Source of the DNA: Avoscillospira_A sp052117125
Lineage (GTDB): Bacteria; Bacillota; Clostridia; Oscillospirales; Oscillospiraceae
Direction: 5' to 3'
Length of the DNA stretch: 64,000 bases
Assembly: GCF_052117125.1 (NCBI RefSeq)
Contig: NZ_JBQKJT010000001.1
Span: 124,001 to 188,000 of the forward strand
Each line of letters begins with the position of its first letter. Position 1 is the stretch's first letter. A program made the translations under genes and the position numbers. The notes beneath the pieces are model-generated. The model was given only the letters and a program-made list of their open reading frames with translations, searched no databases and was not told where the DNA came from. Below, piece by piece: positions 47,517 through 55,658 of the stretch.

Positions 47517-47631
47517 TCATTGCAATGTACGGCTCGTCTCCGTCGCAGAGCGCACAGACATAGTATCCGTACGGCACCGCGTCACCGGTTCTGTACTCAA
47601 ACATACCTTCCAGCTCTTCAATTTTTCTCAT
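47446..47631 (-). CDS. Small Zn-ribbon protein
   Basis: 61 residues with YVCALCDGDEPY and DCPTCGAPSVW, two Cys pairs. SD AAGAGGTG 7 bases before ATG 47631. Opposite to the early genes and overlapping the preceding gene's 3' end. May be a structural zinc protein; function unknown. Confidence 0.45.
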   Translation of the reverse strand: MRKIEELEGMFEYRTGDAVPYGYYVCALCDGDEPYIAMITDDGEELPDCPTCGAPSVWVKC

Positions 47632-47761
47632 AAGGAACACCTCTTGTCATTAGATTTCCCGAAATATCCGGGGGTGTTGGCACACTCCAACGATATCACT
47701 AAAGAAACTAATGTGCAACTATTGTGTTCCCATTATTAACAATCTCAAAGGTGGTGATTGC

Positions 47762-47962
47762 ATGGAGGAACGGTATACCTGTCAGCAGGTCGCAGACCTG
47801 TACCACGTCAAGATCAGAACCGTGTGGAAGTGGATTCGAGAAAAACGTCTTTCTGGCATAAAGCTGGGGAAAACGTACGTCATCCGCAAGGAAGACCTGG
47901 AGCGTTTTGAATCTGATCGGCTTACGGTTCCATATAGTCAAAATTCTAAAATGGAGGAGTGA
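47762..47962 (+). CDS. Excisionase-like HTH protein
   Basis: 66 residues, winged-helix HTH_17: YTCQQVADLYHVKIRTVWKW and LSGIKLGKTYVIRKEDLERF. SD AAAGGTGGTG before ATG 47762. Probably an excisionase or small regulator of the early region. Confidence 0.75.
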   Translation: MEERYTCQQVADLYHVKIRTVWKWIREKRLSGIKLGKTYVIRKEDLERFESDRLTVPYSQNSKMEE

Positions 47963-47968
47963 TGACCC

Positions 47969-48265
47969 ATGCAAGCAGACGATGGAATTAAGGCCCGCTG
48001 CATTGAACTGGCCCAACACGCCGTTGGTCTGGGACAAAAACGGCCCTATACCAGACATGGAAAACAATTTTACAGACCCTACAGGAACTACTTTACCACG
48101 TTGCTGCCCTGTGAGCCGTGGGATCTGATGGTGTATGCCGAATACGCCGAAATGCGGGAATACATCCGGGATGGCCGCCGCGCCGCCACATTCTGGCTGA
48201 CCCGGGCGGGCCTGGACTGGCTGGGCGAACAGTTGGGAATGCACATCTATGACGCGAGACATTGA
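47969..48265 (+). CDS. Hypothetical phage protein, LexA-like length
   Basis: 98 residues; basic N-terminus (KRPYTRHGKQFYRPYRNYF), then DLMVYAEYAEMREYIRDGR and LTRAGLDWLGEQLG. Found in clostridial prophages as a small gene of unknown role (recall). Follows the excisionase-like gene by 6 bases. Confidence 0.55.
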   Translation: MQADDGIKARCIELAQHAVGLGQKRPYTRHGKQFYRPYRNYFTTLLPCEPWDLMVYAEYAEMREYIRDGRRAATFWLTRAGLDWLGEQLGMHIYDARH

Positions 48266-48280
48266 AAGGAGGCCCACACC

Positions 48281-48475
48281 ATGAACACCAAAAACGCCGA
48301 GACCTACCGCCGCAATGTGGAGTGGATCAAAGCAGTTTACCCGAACAAGGAACTTCTGACCATTAAGGACGTGGCCCAGTTCTTGGGCCGCAGCAATAAT
48401 TTTTGTGCCCGGACCTATCCCTTTCGGAATCGTATGATTTCCGTTGCCACCCTTGCCAGTTATCTCACGGCCTGA
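48281..48475 (+). CDS. Small HTH-like hypothetical protein
   Basis: 64 residues with LTIKDVAQFLGRSNNFCARTYP, a plausible DNA-binding helix pair. SD GAAAGGAGG upstream. Part of the same early operon. Confidence 0.5.
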   Translation: MNTKNAETYRRNVEWIKAVYPNKELLTIKDVAQFLGRSNNFCARTYPFRNRMISVATLASYLTA

Positions 48476-48506
48476 CGCCGTATCAAATCGAAGGAGGAAC
48501 CGCCCA

Positions 48507-48833
48507 ATGAACCCCGATACCTACCTGGAAGCCATTACCGCCCGCCGTTACTCTGTGGCCCTTGCGCAGCGGGAAGCCGATGCCGCCGCCCGCCGGGAAG
48601 AAATCGCCCGGCAGATTGACCGCCGCTATCCCCAGGTGGCCGCCCGCCGTGCCGTTGCCGCAGCCGGGTATACCCTGTTTGTTCTGCTGGCCGTACTGTG
48701 CGTCTTTGCCCTGGCCGCCGGGAACTTTCTGGCCCTGACCGTCAGCGCCATTCTGTCCGTCTCCGGCATTGCGCTGGCAAATTGCATGGTCTATGAGATT
48801 GACACTCTGGAGCGTGGCGATCATGGGGCTTGA
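48507..48833 (+). CDS. Small membrane protein, unknown
   Basis: 108 residues: a charged helical N-terminus (VALAQREADAAARREEIARQ) and two C-terminal membrane segments (about 55-75 and 78-95). SD AAGGAGG before ATG 48507. Overlaps the next gene by 11 bases. Confidence 0.55.
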   Translation: MNPDTYLEAITARRYSVALAQREADAAARREEIARQIDRRYPQVAARRAVAAAGYTLFVLLAVLCVFALAAGNFLALTVSAILSVSGIALANCMVYEIDTLERGDHGA

Positions 48834-49026
48834 CCGCCGCACCCGCGTCAAGGCCCGGCTGCTGCAAATGGGCTACACCCAAGCAGAACTGGCCGACGCC
48901 ATCGGCTATTCCCGGAGCCGGATTGCCGCCGTGCTCAACGGTGCCCGTGACGGACGGAACCTTCTGTCCGTCATGGAAAAAACATTGAACCAATGGGAGG
49001 ATGAAACAAAGTGCAGGAAGAAATGA
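48823..49026 (+). CDS. XRE-type HTH protein
   Basis: 67 residues: VKARLLQMGYTQAELADAIG and SRSRIAAVLNGARDGRNLL form an HTH_3-like domain. Weak SD; overlaps the preceding stop by 11 bases and the next start by 16 bases. Possibly a second regulator in the early module. Confidence 0.6.
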   Translation: MGLDRRTRVKARLLQMGYTQAELADAIGYSRSRIAAVLNGARDGRNLLSVMEKTLNQWEDETKCRKK

Positions 49027-49871
49027 TCCGCTTAGTACAAGCCCCCGTAATTGAGGAACAGCTACAAAAGGTTAAGGCCGCTGTGACGGCCCGTGTCGAT
49101 GCGGTGTCCAACATGGCCTGTACAGTTCAGACCGTTACGGATGTGAAAAAGGCCCGTGCCGATCTCAATAAAGAACTCGAGGCATTGGAGGAAAAGCGTA
49201 AAGAAATCAAAGCTAAATGCCTAGAACCCTACAATAAGATGGAAGCCGCCTATAAGGAGTGCGTCGCAACTCCCATACGGGATGGACTGGCCAAAATGGA
49301 TAAAAAAATCCAGGAAGTAGAGGGGGCGCTGAAAGCCGCCTGTGAGCAGCGTCTCCGTGCCTACTTTGCGGAACTCTGCCAGCGGGAGCGCCTTGGCTGG
49401 CTGCAATACCACCGCGCCGGTATTACCGTGGATTTGACCAGTGCTAAACAGAAGACGCCCCAGAAACTCATGGACCGTCTGTCGGAGTTTGTGGCCCGCG
49501 TTGCGACTGAGCGTGACGCCATCAATCGGCTGCCAGACGCCGACGAAATCATGGTGGAGTTTCAGAAAACGCTTTCCATGGCTTCCGCAGTGGAGACGGT
49601 GCGCCGCCGCCATGAGGAAATGGCGCGAGTGCGGCAGGCCTCCCAGCAGAATGCCGCCGCAGAAGCCGCAGAGAGCGCCGCTGTGGCCCGCGTAGAAGCC
49701 GCCGCCCCCGTTGTCGTGGAGCGCCCGGAGCCGGTGCAGACGCCCACAGCGCCACCCGTGCAGTCTGAAAAGCTGCTGCCCTGCACGTTCACCGTCACCG
49801 CGACAAAATCCAAGCTGATAAAGCTGAGAAATTTTTTGAAGCAGGAGGAAATCCACTATGTCTGCAAATGA
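49011..49871 (+). CDS. DUF1351 protein
   Basis: 286 residues from a GTG start with GGGAGG upstream. N-terminal coiled coil (VTARVDAVSNMACTVQTVTD, KARADLNKELEALEEKRKEI, CLEPYNKMEAAYKECV) and a C-terminal helix matching DUF1351, which precedes recT/recE-type genes in many clostridial phages. Probably a recombination accessory. Its stop overlaps the recT start. Confidence 0.75.
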   Translation: MQEEMIRLVQAPVIEEQLQKVKAAVTARVDAVSNMACTVQTVTDVKKARADLNKELEALEEKRKEIKAKCLEPYNKMEAAYKECVATPIRDGLAKMDKKIQEVEGALKAACEQRLRAYFAELCQRERLGWLQYHRAGITVDLTSAKQKTPQKLMDRLSEFVARVATERDAINRLPDADEIMVEFQKTLSMASAVETVRRRHEEMARVRQASQQNAAAEAAESAAVARVEAAAPVVVERPEPVQTPTAPPVQSEKLLPCTFTVTATKSKLIKLRNFLKQEEIHYVCK

Positions 49872-50677
49872 AGTCGCCAATCGGCCTACCTTTTCCGCTG
49901 CCATTTCTACAAAAGGATATCAGAAGCTGATCAACAACACCATCAAGGACCCCGCACGGGCCCAGCGCTTTGTGGCCGCCATTACGTCCGCCGTGGCTGT
50001 CAACCCGACCCTCCAGACGTGCGACCCGTCCACCATTCTCAGCGCTGCCCTGCTGGGAGAATCCCTGAACCTGTCCCCCTCTCCCCAGCTGGGCCAGTAT
50101 TATTTAGTCCCCTACTGGAATAAGCGGAAGGGATGCAATGACGCCCAGTTTCAGCTGGGCTACAAGGGATACGTCCAGCTGGCCCTTCGTTCCGGCTCCT
50201 ATAAGCGGCTGAATGTTCTTGCGATCAAAGATGGGGAATTGAAGCGGTTCGACCCTCTGACGGAGGATGTGGTTGTGGAGCTGATCACCGACGAGATCGA
50301 ACGGGAAAAGACCCCTACCATTGGCTATCTCGCCCCAGAAAGTGAGTTTTGCCGACTATGAAGCCGGCAACTACCCCAAGCAGGACGAATGGTTGTATTC
50401 CTCCCATTGGTACAAGGACTTTGACGCCATGGCCTTTAAGACCATGCTGCGGCAACTGATCTCCAAGTGGGGCATTATGTCCGTTGATTTGCAGACGGCC
50501 ATGGAGCAGGACGACTTTATGACGGAATCCGACTATCTGACGGCCCAGGACGCCCCGGCCCCCGTACCGGCCATCGAGACGCCGGACGCCGCACCGGAAC
50601 CCGCACCGGAATCTCCGGACGCCGCCCCCGTGGAATCTGTGAACCTGGATGACCTGGTGGACGACGATGCAGTTTGA
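49858..50677 (+). pseudogene. recT: recT disrupted by an out-of-frame deletion
   Basis: The first 160 residues are RecT (TCDPSTILSAALLGESLNL, QLGYKGYVQLALRSGSYKRL, EREKTPTIGY), then the frame is lost after PTIGY and resumes one base out of phase with EWLYSSHWYKDFDAMAFKTM and LRQLISKWG. About 25-30 conserved residues (the FEYxNGF to YSK segment) are missing at the joint near 50335. Strand-annealing recombinase function is therefore probably gone unless the break is a sequencing error. The C-terminal part (to 50677) keeps an acidic, Pro-rich tail. Confidence 0.8.
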
Positions 50678-51326
50678 GATTTTATCCACCGGTAGCAAAG
50701 GGAATGCCGTCCTGATCGGCAACCACCGAGAAATCCTCGTGGATTGCGGCGTTCCCATAGCAAAACTGGAGCCCTACGCCGACAAACTGAAACTGGTGCT
50801 GCTGACCCACATTCACGGCGACCACTTCAACAAATCGACGGTGAAAGCCCTGGCCCGCCGTCGCCCTACCCTGCGGTTTGCCTGCTGGGCCTTCCTGGTG
50901 GAGGCCCTGCTGGGGGCCGGGGTGGACAAGCGGAACATTGACGTCTGCACCGAGGAAAGCGCGTTTTATTATCCCTCCCTGTCCGCCATGGTGTATACAT
51001 TTCCACTTGTGCATGACGTGGAGAATCTGGCCTATCTGGTGAAGATCGGGCGGGAACAGCTTTTTTACGCCACCGACACCGGCACTCTGGACCATATCGC
51101 AGCCCCTGGTTGTGACCTCTACATGATAGAGGCCAACCACACCAAGGAAGAGCTGGAGGCCCGGAAAAAGGCCAAGCAGGCCGCTGGACAATATGCCTAT
51201 GAATCCAGGGCCGCCGCCACCCATTTGTCCCAGGAGCAGGCCATGGACTGGCTGTATCGCAATATGACCCCCAACAGCAAATACATTTTCTTGCACCAGC
51301 ATGAAGAAAAGGAGGCTACACCTTGA
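50667..51326 (+). CDS. MBL-fold metallo-hydrolase
   Basis: 219 residues, MBL fold: GSKGNAVLIGNHREILVDCG, HIHGDHFNKS with the zinc-binding HxHxDH, LVHDVENLAYLVKIG and LFYATDTGTLDHI. The family in phages is usually of unknown nuclease-like or hydrolytic role. Starts inside the recT end (ATG 50667) and overlaps ssb by 4 bases. Confidence 0.85.
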   Translation: MQFEILSTGSKGNAVLIGNHREILVDCGVPIAKLEPYADKLKLVLLTHIHGDHFNKSTVKALARRRPTLRFACWAFLVEALLGAGVDKRNIDVCTEESAFYYPSLSAMVYTFPLVHDVENLAYLVKIGREQLFYATDTGTLDHIAAPGCDLYMIEANHTKEELEARKKAKQAAGQYAYESRAAATHLSQEQAMDWLYRNMTPNSKYIFLHQHEEKEATP

Positions 51327-51790
51327 GCCTGAATACCATTATTCTCATGGGCCGTCTGACCCGCGACCCGGAATTACGACGGGGCGCCACCGGCACCGCG
51401 ATTTGTGGGTTTTCCATTGCCGTTGACCGGGACTATAAGGCAGACAACGGCGAGCGGCAGACGGATTTTATTGATATTGTCACGTTCAAAAATACGGCGG
51501 AGTTCGTCTCCAAATACTTCGCGAAAGGCCGAATGGCCGTGGTACATGGGCGTCTCCAAATCCGCGATTGGCAGGACAAGGAGGGCAACAGACGCCGCAG
51601 TGCGGAGGTGGTGGCCCAGTCGGTTTATTTTGGCGATTCCAAGCGGCCCGACGATGGACCGGAGCGGTTCAGCGGCGACCCCATTCCCTCCCCTGTCTAT
51701 CCTGGCATCCCCGGATATGAAGCACCCGCCGCATACTCTCCCGGTGATTTTTCTGTTACCGAGGAAGAGGACAGCGAATTGCCGTTCTGA
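51323..51790 (+). CDS. ssb: Single-stranded DNA-binding protein
   Basis: 155 residues from a TTG start with AAAAGGAGG upstream. OB fold: IILMGRLTRDPELRRGATG, TAICGFSIAVDRDYK, FIDIVTFKNTAEFVSKYFAK and an acidic C-terminal tail ending EEEDSELPF that binds partner proteins. Binds phage ssDNA during replication. Confidence 0.92.
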   Translation: MSLNTIILMGRLTRDPELRRGATGTAICGFSIAVDRDYKADNGERQTDFIDIVTFKNTAEFVSKYFAKGRMAVVHGRLQIRDWQDKEGNRRRSAEVVAQSVYFGDSKRPDDGPERFSGDPIPSPVYPGIPGYEAPAAYSPGDFSVTEEEDSELPF

Positions 51791-51804
51791 AAGGAGGTGC
51801 CGCT

Positions 51805-52677
51805 GTGGCAAAGCGGTACTACTGGCTGAAACTCCAGGAGGACTTTTTCGCCTCCCCCCGCATTAAGAAACTGCGTCGTATTGCCGGGGGCGATACCTTT
51901 ACCATTATCTATCTGAAACTGCAACTTTTGTCCGTCAAAAGCGGCGGTCTTTTGGTCCATGAGGGCATTGAAAGCAAATTCTCTGACGAGTTGGCCCTAC
52001 GTCTCGACGAGGACGCGGACAATGTAGCGGTTACGCTGAATTTCCTGCTTGCCAACGGACTTATGGAGCAATCGGACGAGGACAAGTACATTCTCCCCCA
52101 GGCCGTGCAGAGCATTGGCAGCGAGGGGGAAAGCGCTGCCCGAATGCGGGCGCTTCGTGCCAGACCGTCACAATGTGACGCGATTGTGATTGGTGGTGAC
52201 AAAAAAGTGACTACAGATATAGATAGAGATAAAGAGATAGATATAGAGAAAGATACTACTCTACATACTGCTGCTGTAACTACGCGAGCGCCCGCGCGAG
52301 AGGAAAGCGCCGCCGCAGCCGCCGCCGTGATCGCCATGTATCATGCGAAATTGGGCCGTGCCCCAAGCGAGGACTGCGCCCAGGAGCTTGTGCATTTTCT
52401 TTCCACAATGGACGCCGCCTGCATCGAGCGCGCAATCAATATCGCCATCGACGCCGGTGCGCCGCGCTGGAATTACATTCGGTCCATTTTACAGGACAAA
52501 CAGAAAAAGGGCGTCCGCTGCCTTGCCGACTGGGACCGGCTTATTGCAAACGCCACCCATCAGCAGCCGCCCCCGCCTCAGACCGGCCGGCGGCCACCGG
52601 CGGGCAGCGCCGGGATGGTCCCGCTGGGAGAGTTGGAACAGCAGGCATTGGATCGGATGTTGTCTCACAAATCATAG
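51805..52677 (+). CDS. Phage replisome organiser / DnaD-like protein
   Basis: 290 residues, GTG start with AAAGGAGGTG. N-terminal Phage_rep_org_N domain (YYWLKLQEDFFASPRIKKL, GDTFTIIYLKLQLLSVKSGG), a charged repetitive linker (about residues 130-150, encoding TDIDRDKEIDIEKD), and a C-terminal DnaD_2-like segment (HAKLGRAPSEDCAQELVHFL, WNYIRSILQDKQKKGVRCLA). Recruits host helicase at the phage origin. Confidence 0.85.
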   Translation: MAKRYYWLKLQEDFFASPRIKKLRRIAGGDTFTIIYLKLQLLSVKSGGLLVHEGIESKFSDELALRLDEDADNVAVTLNFLLANGLMEQSDEDKYILPQAVQSIGSEGESAARMRALRARPSQCDAIVIGGDKKVTTDIDRDKEIDIEKDTTLHTAAVTTRAPAREESAAAAAAVIAMYHAKLGRAPSEDCAQELVHFLSTMDAACIERAINIAIDAGAPRWNYIRSILQDKQKKGVRCLADWDRLIANATHQQPPPPQTGRRPPAGSAGMVPLGELEQQALDRMLSHKS

Positions 52678-52692
52678 ATAGGACGTGAGAAA

Positions 52693-53490
52693 ATGGAGTT
52701 ACTTACACACTTGTCCCTATTTTCTGGAATCGGTGGAATGGACTTAGCCGCAGAAATGGCAGGGTTTCAAACGGTTGGTCAATGCGAATTTGCGGATTTT
52801 CCGCACTCAATTTTAGAGCGACATTGGCCCAATGTTCCGAGGTGGAGAGATGTTAGAGAACTTACAGGAGAATCTTTTCGAGAAAAATCAAACGGATGCA
52901 CGCCAACTGTCGTATCAGGGGGATTTCCATGCCAACCCCATAGCCTTGCGGGAAAACGTCTGGCATCTGATGATGAGCGCGATTTATGGAGTGAACTCCT
53001 TAGGGTATTTTGCGAAACTCACGCAAGATGGCTTGTGGGAGAAAATGTACCAGGGCTTCTCTCAAGTGAAAATGGAAGGTTTTTTGGACGAATACTCCGG
53101 GACTTGGCCGAAATCGGGTGTTCTGCATGGTGGTATTGTTTCCCAGCCCATTCTTGCGGAGCTAAACACATCGGAGAACGGGTTTGCATTGTGGCCACGA
53201 CCCATAGCGAGCGACGGCGAAGTGTGGAGAAAATGCAGCCAATCGAACCCGATGAAAAGTATCCGAAAATGCTGGGGAACTGGGAAGCAAGACAGAACAA
53301 TTTATTACCATATCCAAAACGGATTGAACCCAAACCAGGCCGCAGAATTAAACGGAATGATGATGGGCTTCCCAGAGGGATGGACAGACTGAAAGCGTAT
53401 GGAAACGCTGTCAATCCATATCAGTTTTACCCTATTTTCAAATCAATATTTGATATAGAAATGAGGCTCAAAATTTTATGTCAAACCTGA
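52693..53490 (+). CDS. C5 cytosine DNA methyltransferase (Dcm)
   Basis: 265 residues. Motif I LSLFSGIGGMDLAAEMAGF, catalytic motif IV GGFPCQPHSLAGKR (Cys nucleophile), motif VI GENVPGL, motif VIII RVCIVATTHSERR and motif X AYGNAVNPYQF are all present, with a short target-recognition region. Probably protects or modifies phage DNA. From 52850 to 53392 a second, long open frame lies in the same strand and overlaps most of it. Confidence 0.85.
   Translation: MELLTHLSLFSGIGGMDLAAEMAGFQTVGQCEFADFPHSILERHWPNVPRWRDVRELTGESFREKSNGCTPTVVSGGFPCQPHSLAGKRLASDDERDLWSELLRVFCETHARWLVGENVPGLLSSENGRFFGRILRDLAEIGCSAWWYCFPAHSCGAKHIGERVCIVATTHSERRRSVEKMQPIEPDEKYPKMLGNWEARQNNLLPYPKRIEPKPGRRIKRNDDGLPRGMDRLKAYGNAVNPYQFYPIFKSIFDIEMRLKILCQT
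52850..53392 (+). CDS. Overlapping-frame protein inside dcm
   Basis: 180 residues in the +1 frame of dcm, with its own SD (GAGGTGG) and ATG. The sequence is protein-like: YQGDFHANPIALRENVWHLM, WEKMYQGFSQVKMEGFLDEY, SGTWPKSGVLHGG, and it ends with LNPNQAAELNGMMMGFPEGW, the motif that in many phage Dcm proteins precedes the GNAV motif. Similar overlapping frames occur in other clostridial phage dcm genes (recall, not checked). Alternatives: chance overlap, or a displaced target-recognition part. Function unknown. Confidence 0.55.
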   Translation: MLENLQENLFEKNQTDARQLSYQGDFHANPIALRENVWHLMMSAIYGVNSLGYFAKLTQDGLWEKMYQGFSQVKMEGFLDEYSGTWPKSGVLHGGIVSQPILAELNTSENGFALWPRPIASDGEVWRKCSQSNPMKSIRKCWGTGKQDRTIYYHIQNGLNPNQAAELNGMMMGFPEGWTD

Positions 53491-53861
53491 AATCCATTGA
53501 ATCTTACAATCTGTCCCAGCAACTGCGGGAGCAGTACCAAATGGCCCCACGGGCAGGCTGGGACCAGTCCGGGAAGCGTGGAAGGGACAACCACACAATT
53601 CTGGTCAACCGCGCACAAGTCCTGGACCTGACCGACCGGCTGAGAAGCGAAGCCAATATAGCATCTGTCTACACGTTTGAGCGGTTGAACCTTGTCAACG
53701 TACTGGAGCAGTTGGCCCGGGGAGAACATGACGCGGTCATTTGCCCGGAATGTCACCGCACCTACCAAACCGGATGGATGAACGGCCAGTGCGTTTACTG
53801 TCAGTGCCGCAAGGGCGCGTCAGACTTCGTACAAAAGCTTCTGGTGGAATCCGATGGGTAG
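53478..53861 (+). CDS. Zn-ribbon hypothetical protein
   Basis: 127 residues. Helical N-terminus and C-terminal CPECHRTYQ...CVYCQC giving a C4-type zinc site. Its start overlaps the dcm stop by 13 bases; its end overlaps the next gene by 8 bases. Role unknown. Confidence 0.6.
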   Translation: MSNLKSIESYNLSQQLREQYQMAPRAGWDQSGKRGRDNHTILVNRAQVLDLTDRLRSEANIASVYTFERLNLVNVLEQLARGEHDAVICPECHRTYQTGWMNGQCVYCQCRKGASDFVQKLLVESDG

Positions 53862-54204
53862 AATGTCACGGGAGAAGGGAAAGCGCGGGGAACGGGAGTG
53901 GGCGGCCCTCTGCCGGGCGCACGGATACGGAGACGCCCGCCGCACTTCCCAGTATTGCGGCAACACCGGTGACGCGTCGGACGTTGTCGGGCTCCCCGGC
54001 ATCCACCAGGAAGTAAAGCGGGTGGAACGTCTGGAATTATACTCCGCGCTCAAACAGGCCGCCAGAGACGCACAGGAAGCCGGAAACGGTGCCATTCCCA
54101 TCGTGGCCCACCGGCGCAACAAAGAAAACTGGGTGGTCATCATGGACGCCGAGGACTTTTTCAAACTGTACGGCGCATGGCTGGAGGACTTGCACCATGG
54201 ATGA
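53854..54204 (+). CDS. PD-(D/E)XK nuclease, Holliday-junction-resolvase-like
   Basis: 116 residues. KRGEREWAALCRAHGY (first Glu), TGDASDVVGLPGIHQEVKRV (Asp and ExK pair) and NKENWVVIMDAEDFFKLY are typical of small phage resolvase-like nucleases. Would process branched DNA. Overlaps both neighbours by 8 bases. Confidence 0.75.
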   Translation: MGRMSREKGKRGEREWAALCRAHGYGDARRTSQYCGNTGDASDVVGLPGIHQEVKRVERLELYSALKQAARDAQEAGNGAIPIVAHRRNKENWVVIMDAEDFFKLYGAWLEDLHHG

Positions 54205-54367
54205 TATCCCCGAACGCCCATTGGAGCCGCCGGAGGTCCCCGTCCGCTGCTACTGCGAGTTATGCGGTCATGAAATATACATAACCGATCTTGTGACCTT
54301 TGACAGCAGCGGGCGGCCCTGCCACCTGTCCTGTGCCGGAGAAATTTTTGGAGGTGATCCAGATTAA
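54197..54367 (+). CDS. Small Zn-finger protein
   Basis: 56 residues with CELCGHEIYIT and CHLSCAGEIF, a C4 zinc site. ATG 54197, overlapping the nuclease stop. Function unknown. Confidence 0.6.
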   Translation: MDDIPERPLEPPEVPVRCYCELCGHEIYITDLVTFDSSGRPCHLSCAGEIFGGDPD

Positions 54368-54752
54368 GACGTACACCGTTTTTGACCGGTTGACCGGCAA
54401 ACTGCTGGTCACCGGAACAGCGAAGCATTGCGCCGCAAAACTCGATATGCAGTATAAAAGTTTTCTGACCATGGCATGTCGCAGCGTCAAAAAAAAGACA
54501 AGATACCAAATTGACGTTTGCGAGGATATGGCAGCACCGACGCAGGAAGCCATTGCCAATTGGAACCGCGCAATCTATATCCCGAACCAAGAAAGGAAGT
54601 CGGGGCCTTACCCGTGCCGCCGGTGCCCCCGCCGCTCTCTCTGTGATGCCATGGACGCCCGCTGCAAAGACTGGGACGCATGGTATGCCGCCGCCTACGA
54701 TGGAGCCGCCAAGCGGATTTCCAGCGCCGAGAGAAGCGAGGGCGACGCATGA
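54354..54752 (+). CDS. Cys-rich hypothetical protein with unusual start
   Basis: 132 residues if started at GTG 54354. CRRCPRRSLCDAMDARCKDWD suggests a metal site near residue 85. GGAGGTG at 54350-54356 overlaps the GTG; the same SD is ideally spaced (6 bases) to an ATT at 54363 that overlaps the preceding stop (ATTAA). Either a non-standard ATT start or the GTG is used. Role unknown. Confidence 0.55.
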   Translation: MIQIKTYTVFDRLTGKLLVTGTAKHCAAKLDMQYKSFLTMACRSVKKKTRYQIDVCEDMAAPTQEAIANWNRAIYIPNQERKSGPYPCRRCPRRSLCDAMDARCKDWDAWYAAAYDGAAKRISSAERSEGDA

Positions 54753-54988
54753 GCCTGGACAACGTAACCCGCGCACAAATCGCCATTGCCATGCGGAACG
54801 GCCAGGAATTGGAATTGCAGTGCGGCAATATTTGTCTCCTGGTCTCGTCTGGCGGTGGCCCGTGGGGCCAAGAAATGATCTGTGGCGCGGTGGTTTCATT
54901 CCCCGGCGGACTTTGCCGGAAGTGGTGCAGGAGTGTTGCAGAGTTGGAGGAGTTTCTGGAAGGAAAGGATGAACGACATGAAAAATGA
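54749..54988 (+). CDS. Hypothetical phage protein
   Basis: 79 residues; VTRAQIAIAMRNGQELELQC and GLCRKWCRSVAELEEFL. Starts in an ATGA overlap with the preceding stop. No motif recognised. Confidence 0.5.
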   Translation: MSLDNVTRAQIAIAMRNGQELELQCGNICLLVSSGGGPWGQEMICGAVVSFPGGLCRKWCRSVAELEEFLEGKDERHEK

Positions 54989-55658
54989 AGAAGCGATTGC
55001 TTTTTTGGAACAGTATATAGGCCCCGAAGTGTACACGGAAAAGTGCATTTCTGCTCATGCAATGGGGATATCTGCGTTAAAACAAAACAGGCTTATTAAC
55101 GCAGAAAAAATGGAGCCGCTGACACCGGAGCAGTTGCGGGAGATGGACGGAAAGCCGGTGTGGGTTAAGATGAAAACTATCCATGAGTTGACCGGATGGG
55201 CAATCGTCCACATGGATTATCAAATGGATGCAATCCGTCTGTGGGAAAAAGGAGGAAATTGGCTTCGGTTCAATTCGGATGAAATGGATGTTTACGCCTA
55301 CTCGACCGCCCACATTGACCGGGAGGCGTGGACGGCTGAATGGGTAAAGCACGATGGATATACCGAGTGCAGCAAATGTGAACATTGGTACGATTCCCCG
55401 GAAAACGAGGATGAAGGAGACCGCCCAGTGTTCTGCCCATCCTGTGGCCGCGCCGTGACGCCGGAAGCGTGGGACGAGCTGGAAAAGCGGATGGGGGTGA
55501 TGGGGGTTAATGGAAAATGGATTCCAAACACGGACGAATTTACGCCGAAGAAGCGTTGCACAAACTGTGGATACAACAAGCCTATTGCAGCAGGAGAGTG
55601 TTTGCGGGAAGAACCAGAAAAATACTGCCCCAACTGCGGCGCGAAGATGGAGGAATGA
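54978..55658 (+). CDS. Double Zn-ribbon hypothetical protein
   Basis: 226 residues. Two zinc ribbons: CSKCEHWYDSP...CPSCGRAV and CTNCGYNKP...CPNCGAKM. ATG 54978 with AAAGGA 8 bases upstream; ATG 54969 is also possible. The middle (KTIHELTGWAIVHMDYQMD) resembles clostridial prophage proteins of unknown role. Confidence 0.65.
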   Translation: MKNEEAIAFLEQYIGPEVYTEKCISAHAMGISALKQNRLINAEKMEPLTPEQLREMDGKPVWVKMKTIHELTGWAIVHMDYQMDAIRLWEKGGNWLRFNSDEMDVYAYSTAHIDREAWTAEWVKHDGYTECSKCEHWYDSPENEDEGDRPVFCPSCGRAVTPEAWDELEKRMGVMGVNGKWIPNTDEFTPKKRCTNCGYNKPIAAGECLREEPEKYCPNCGAKMEE

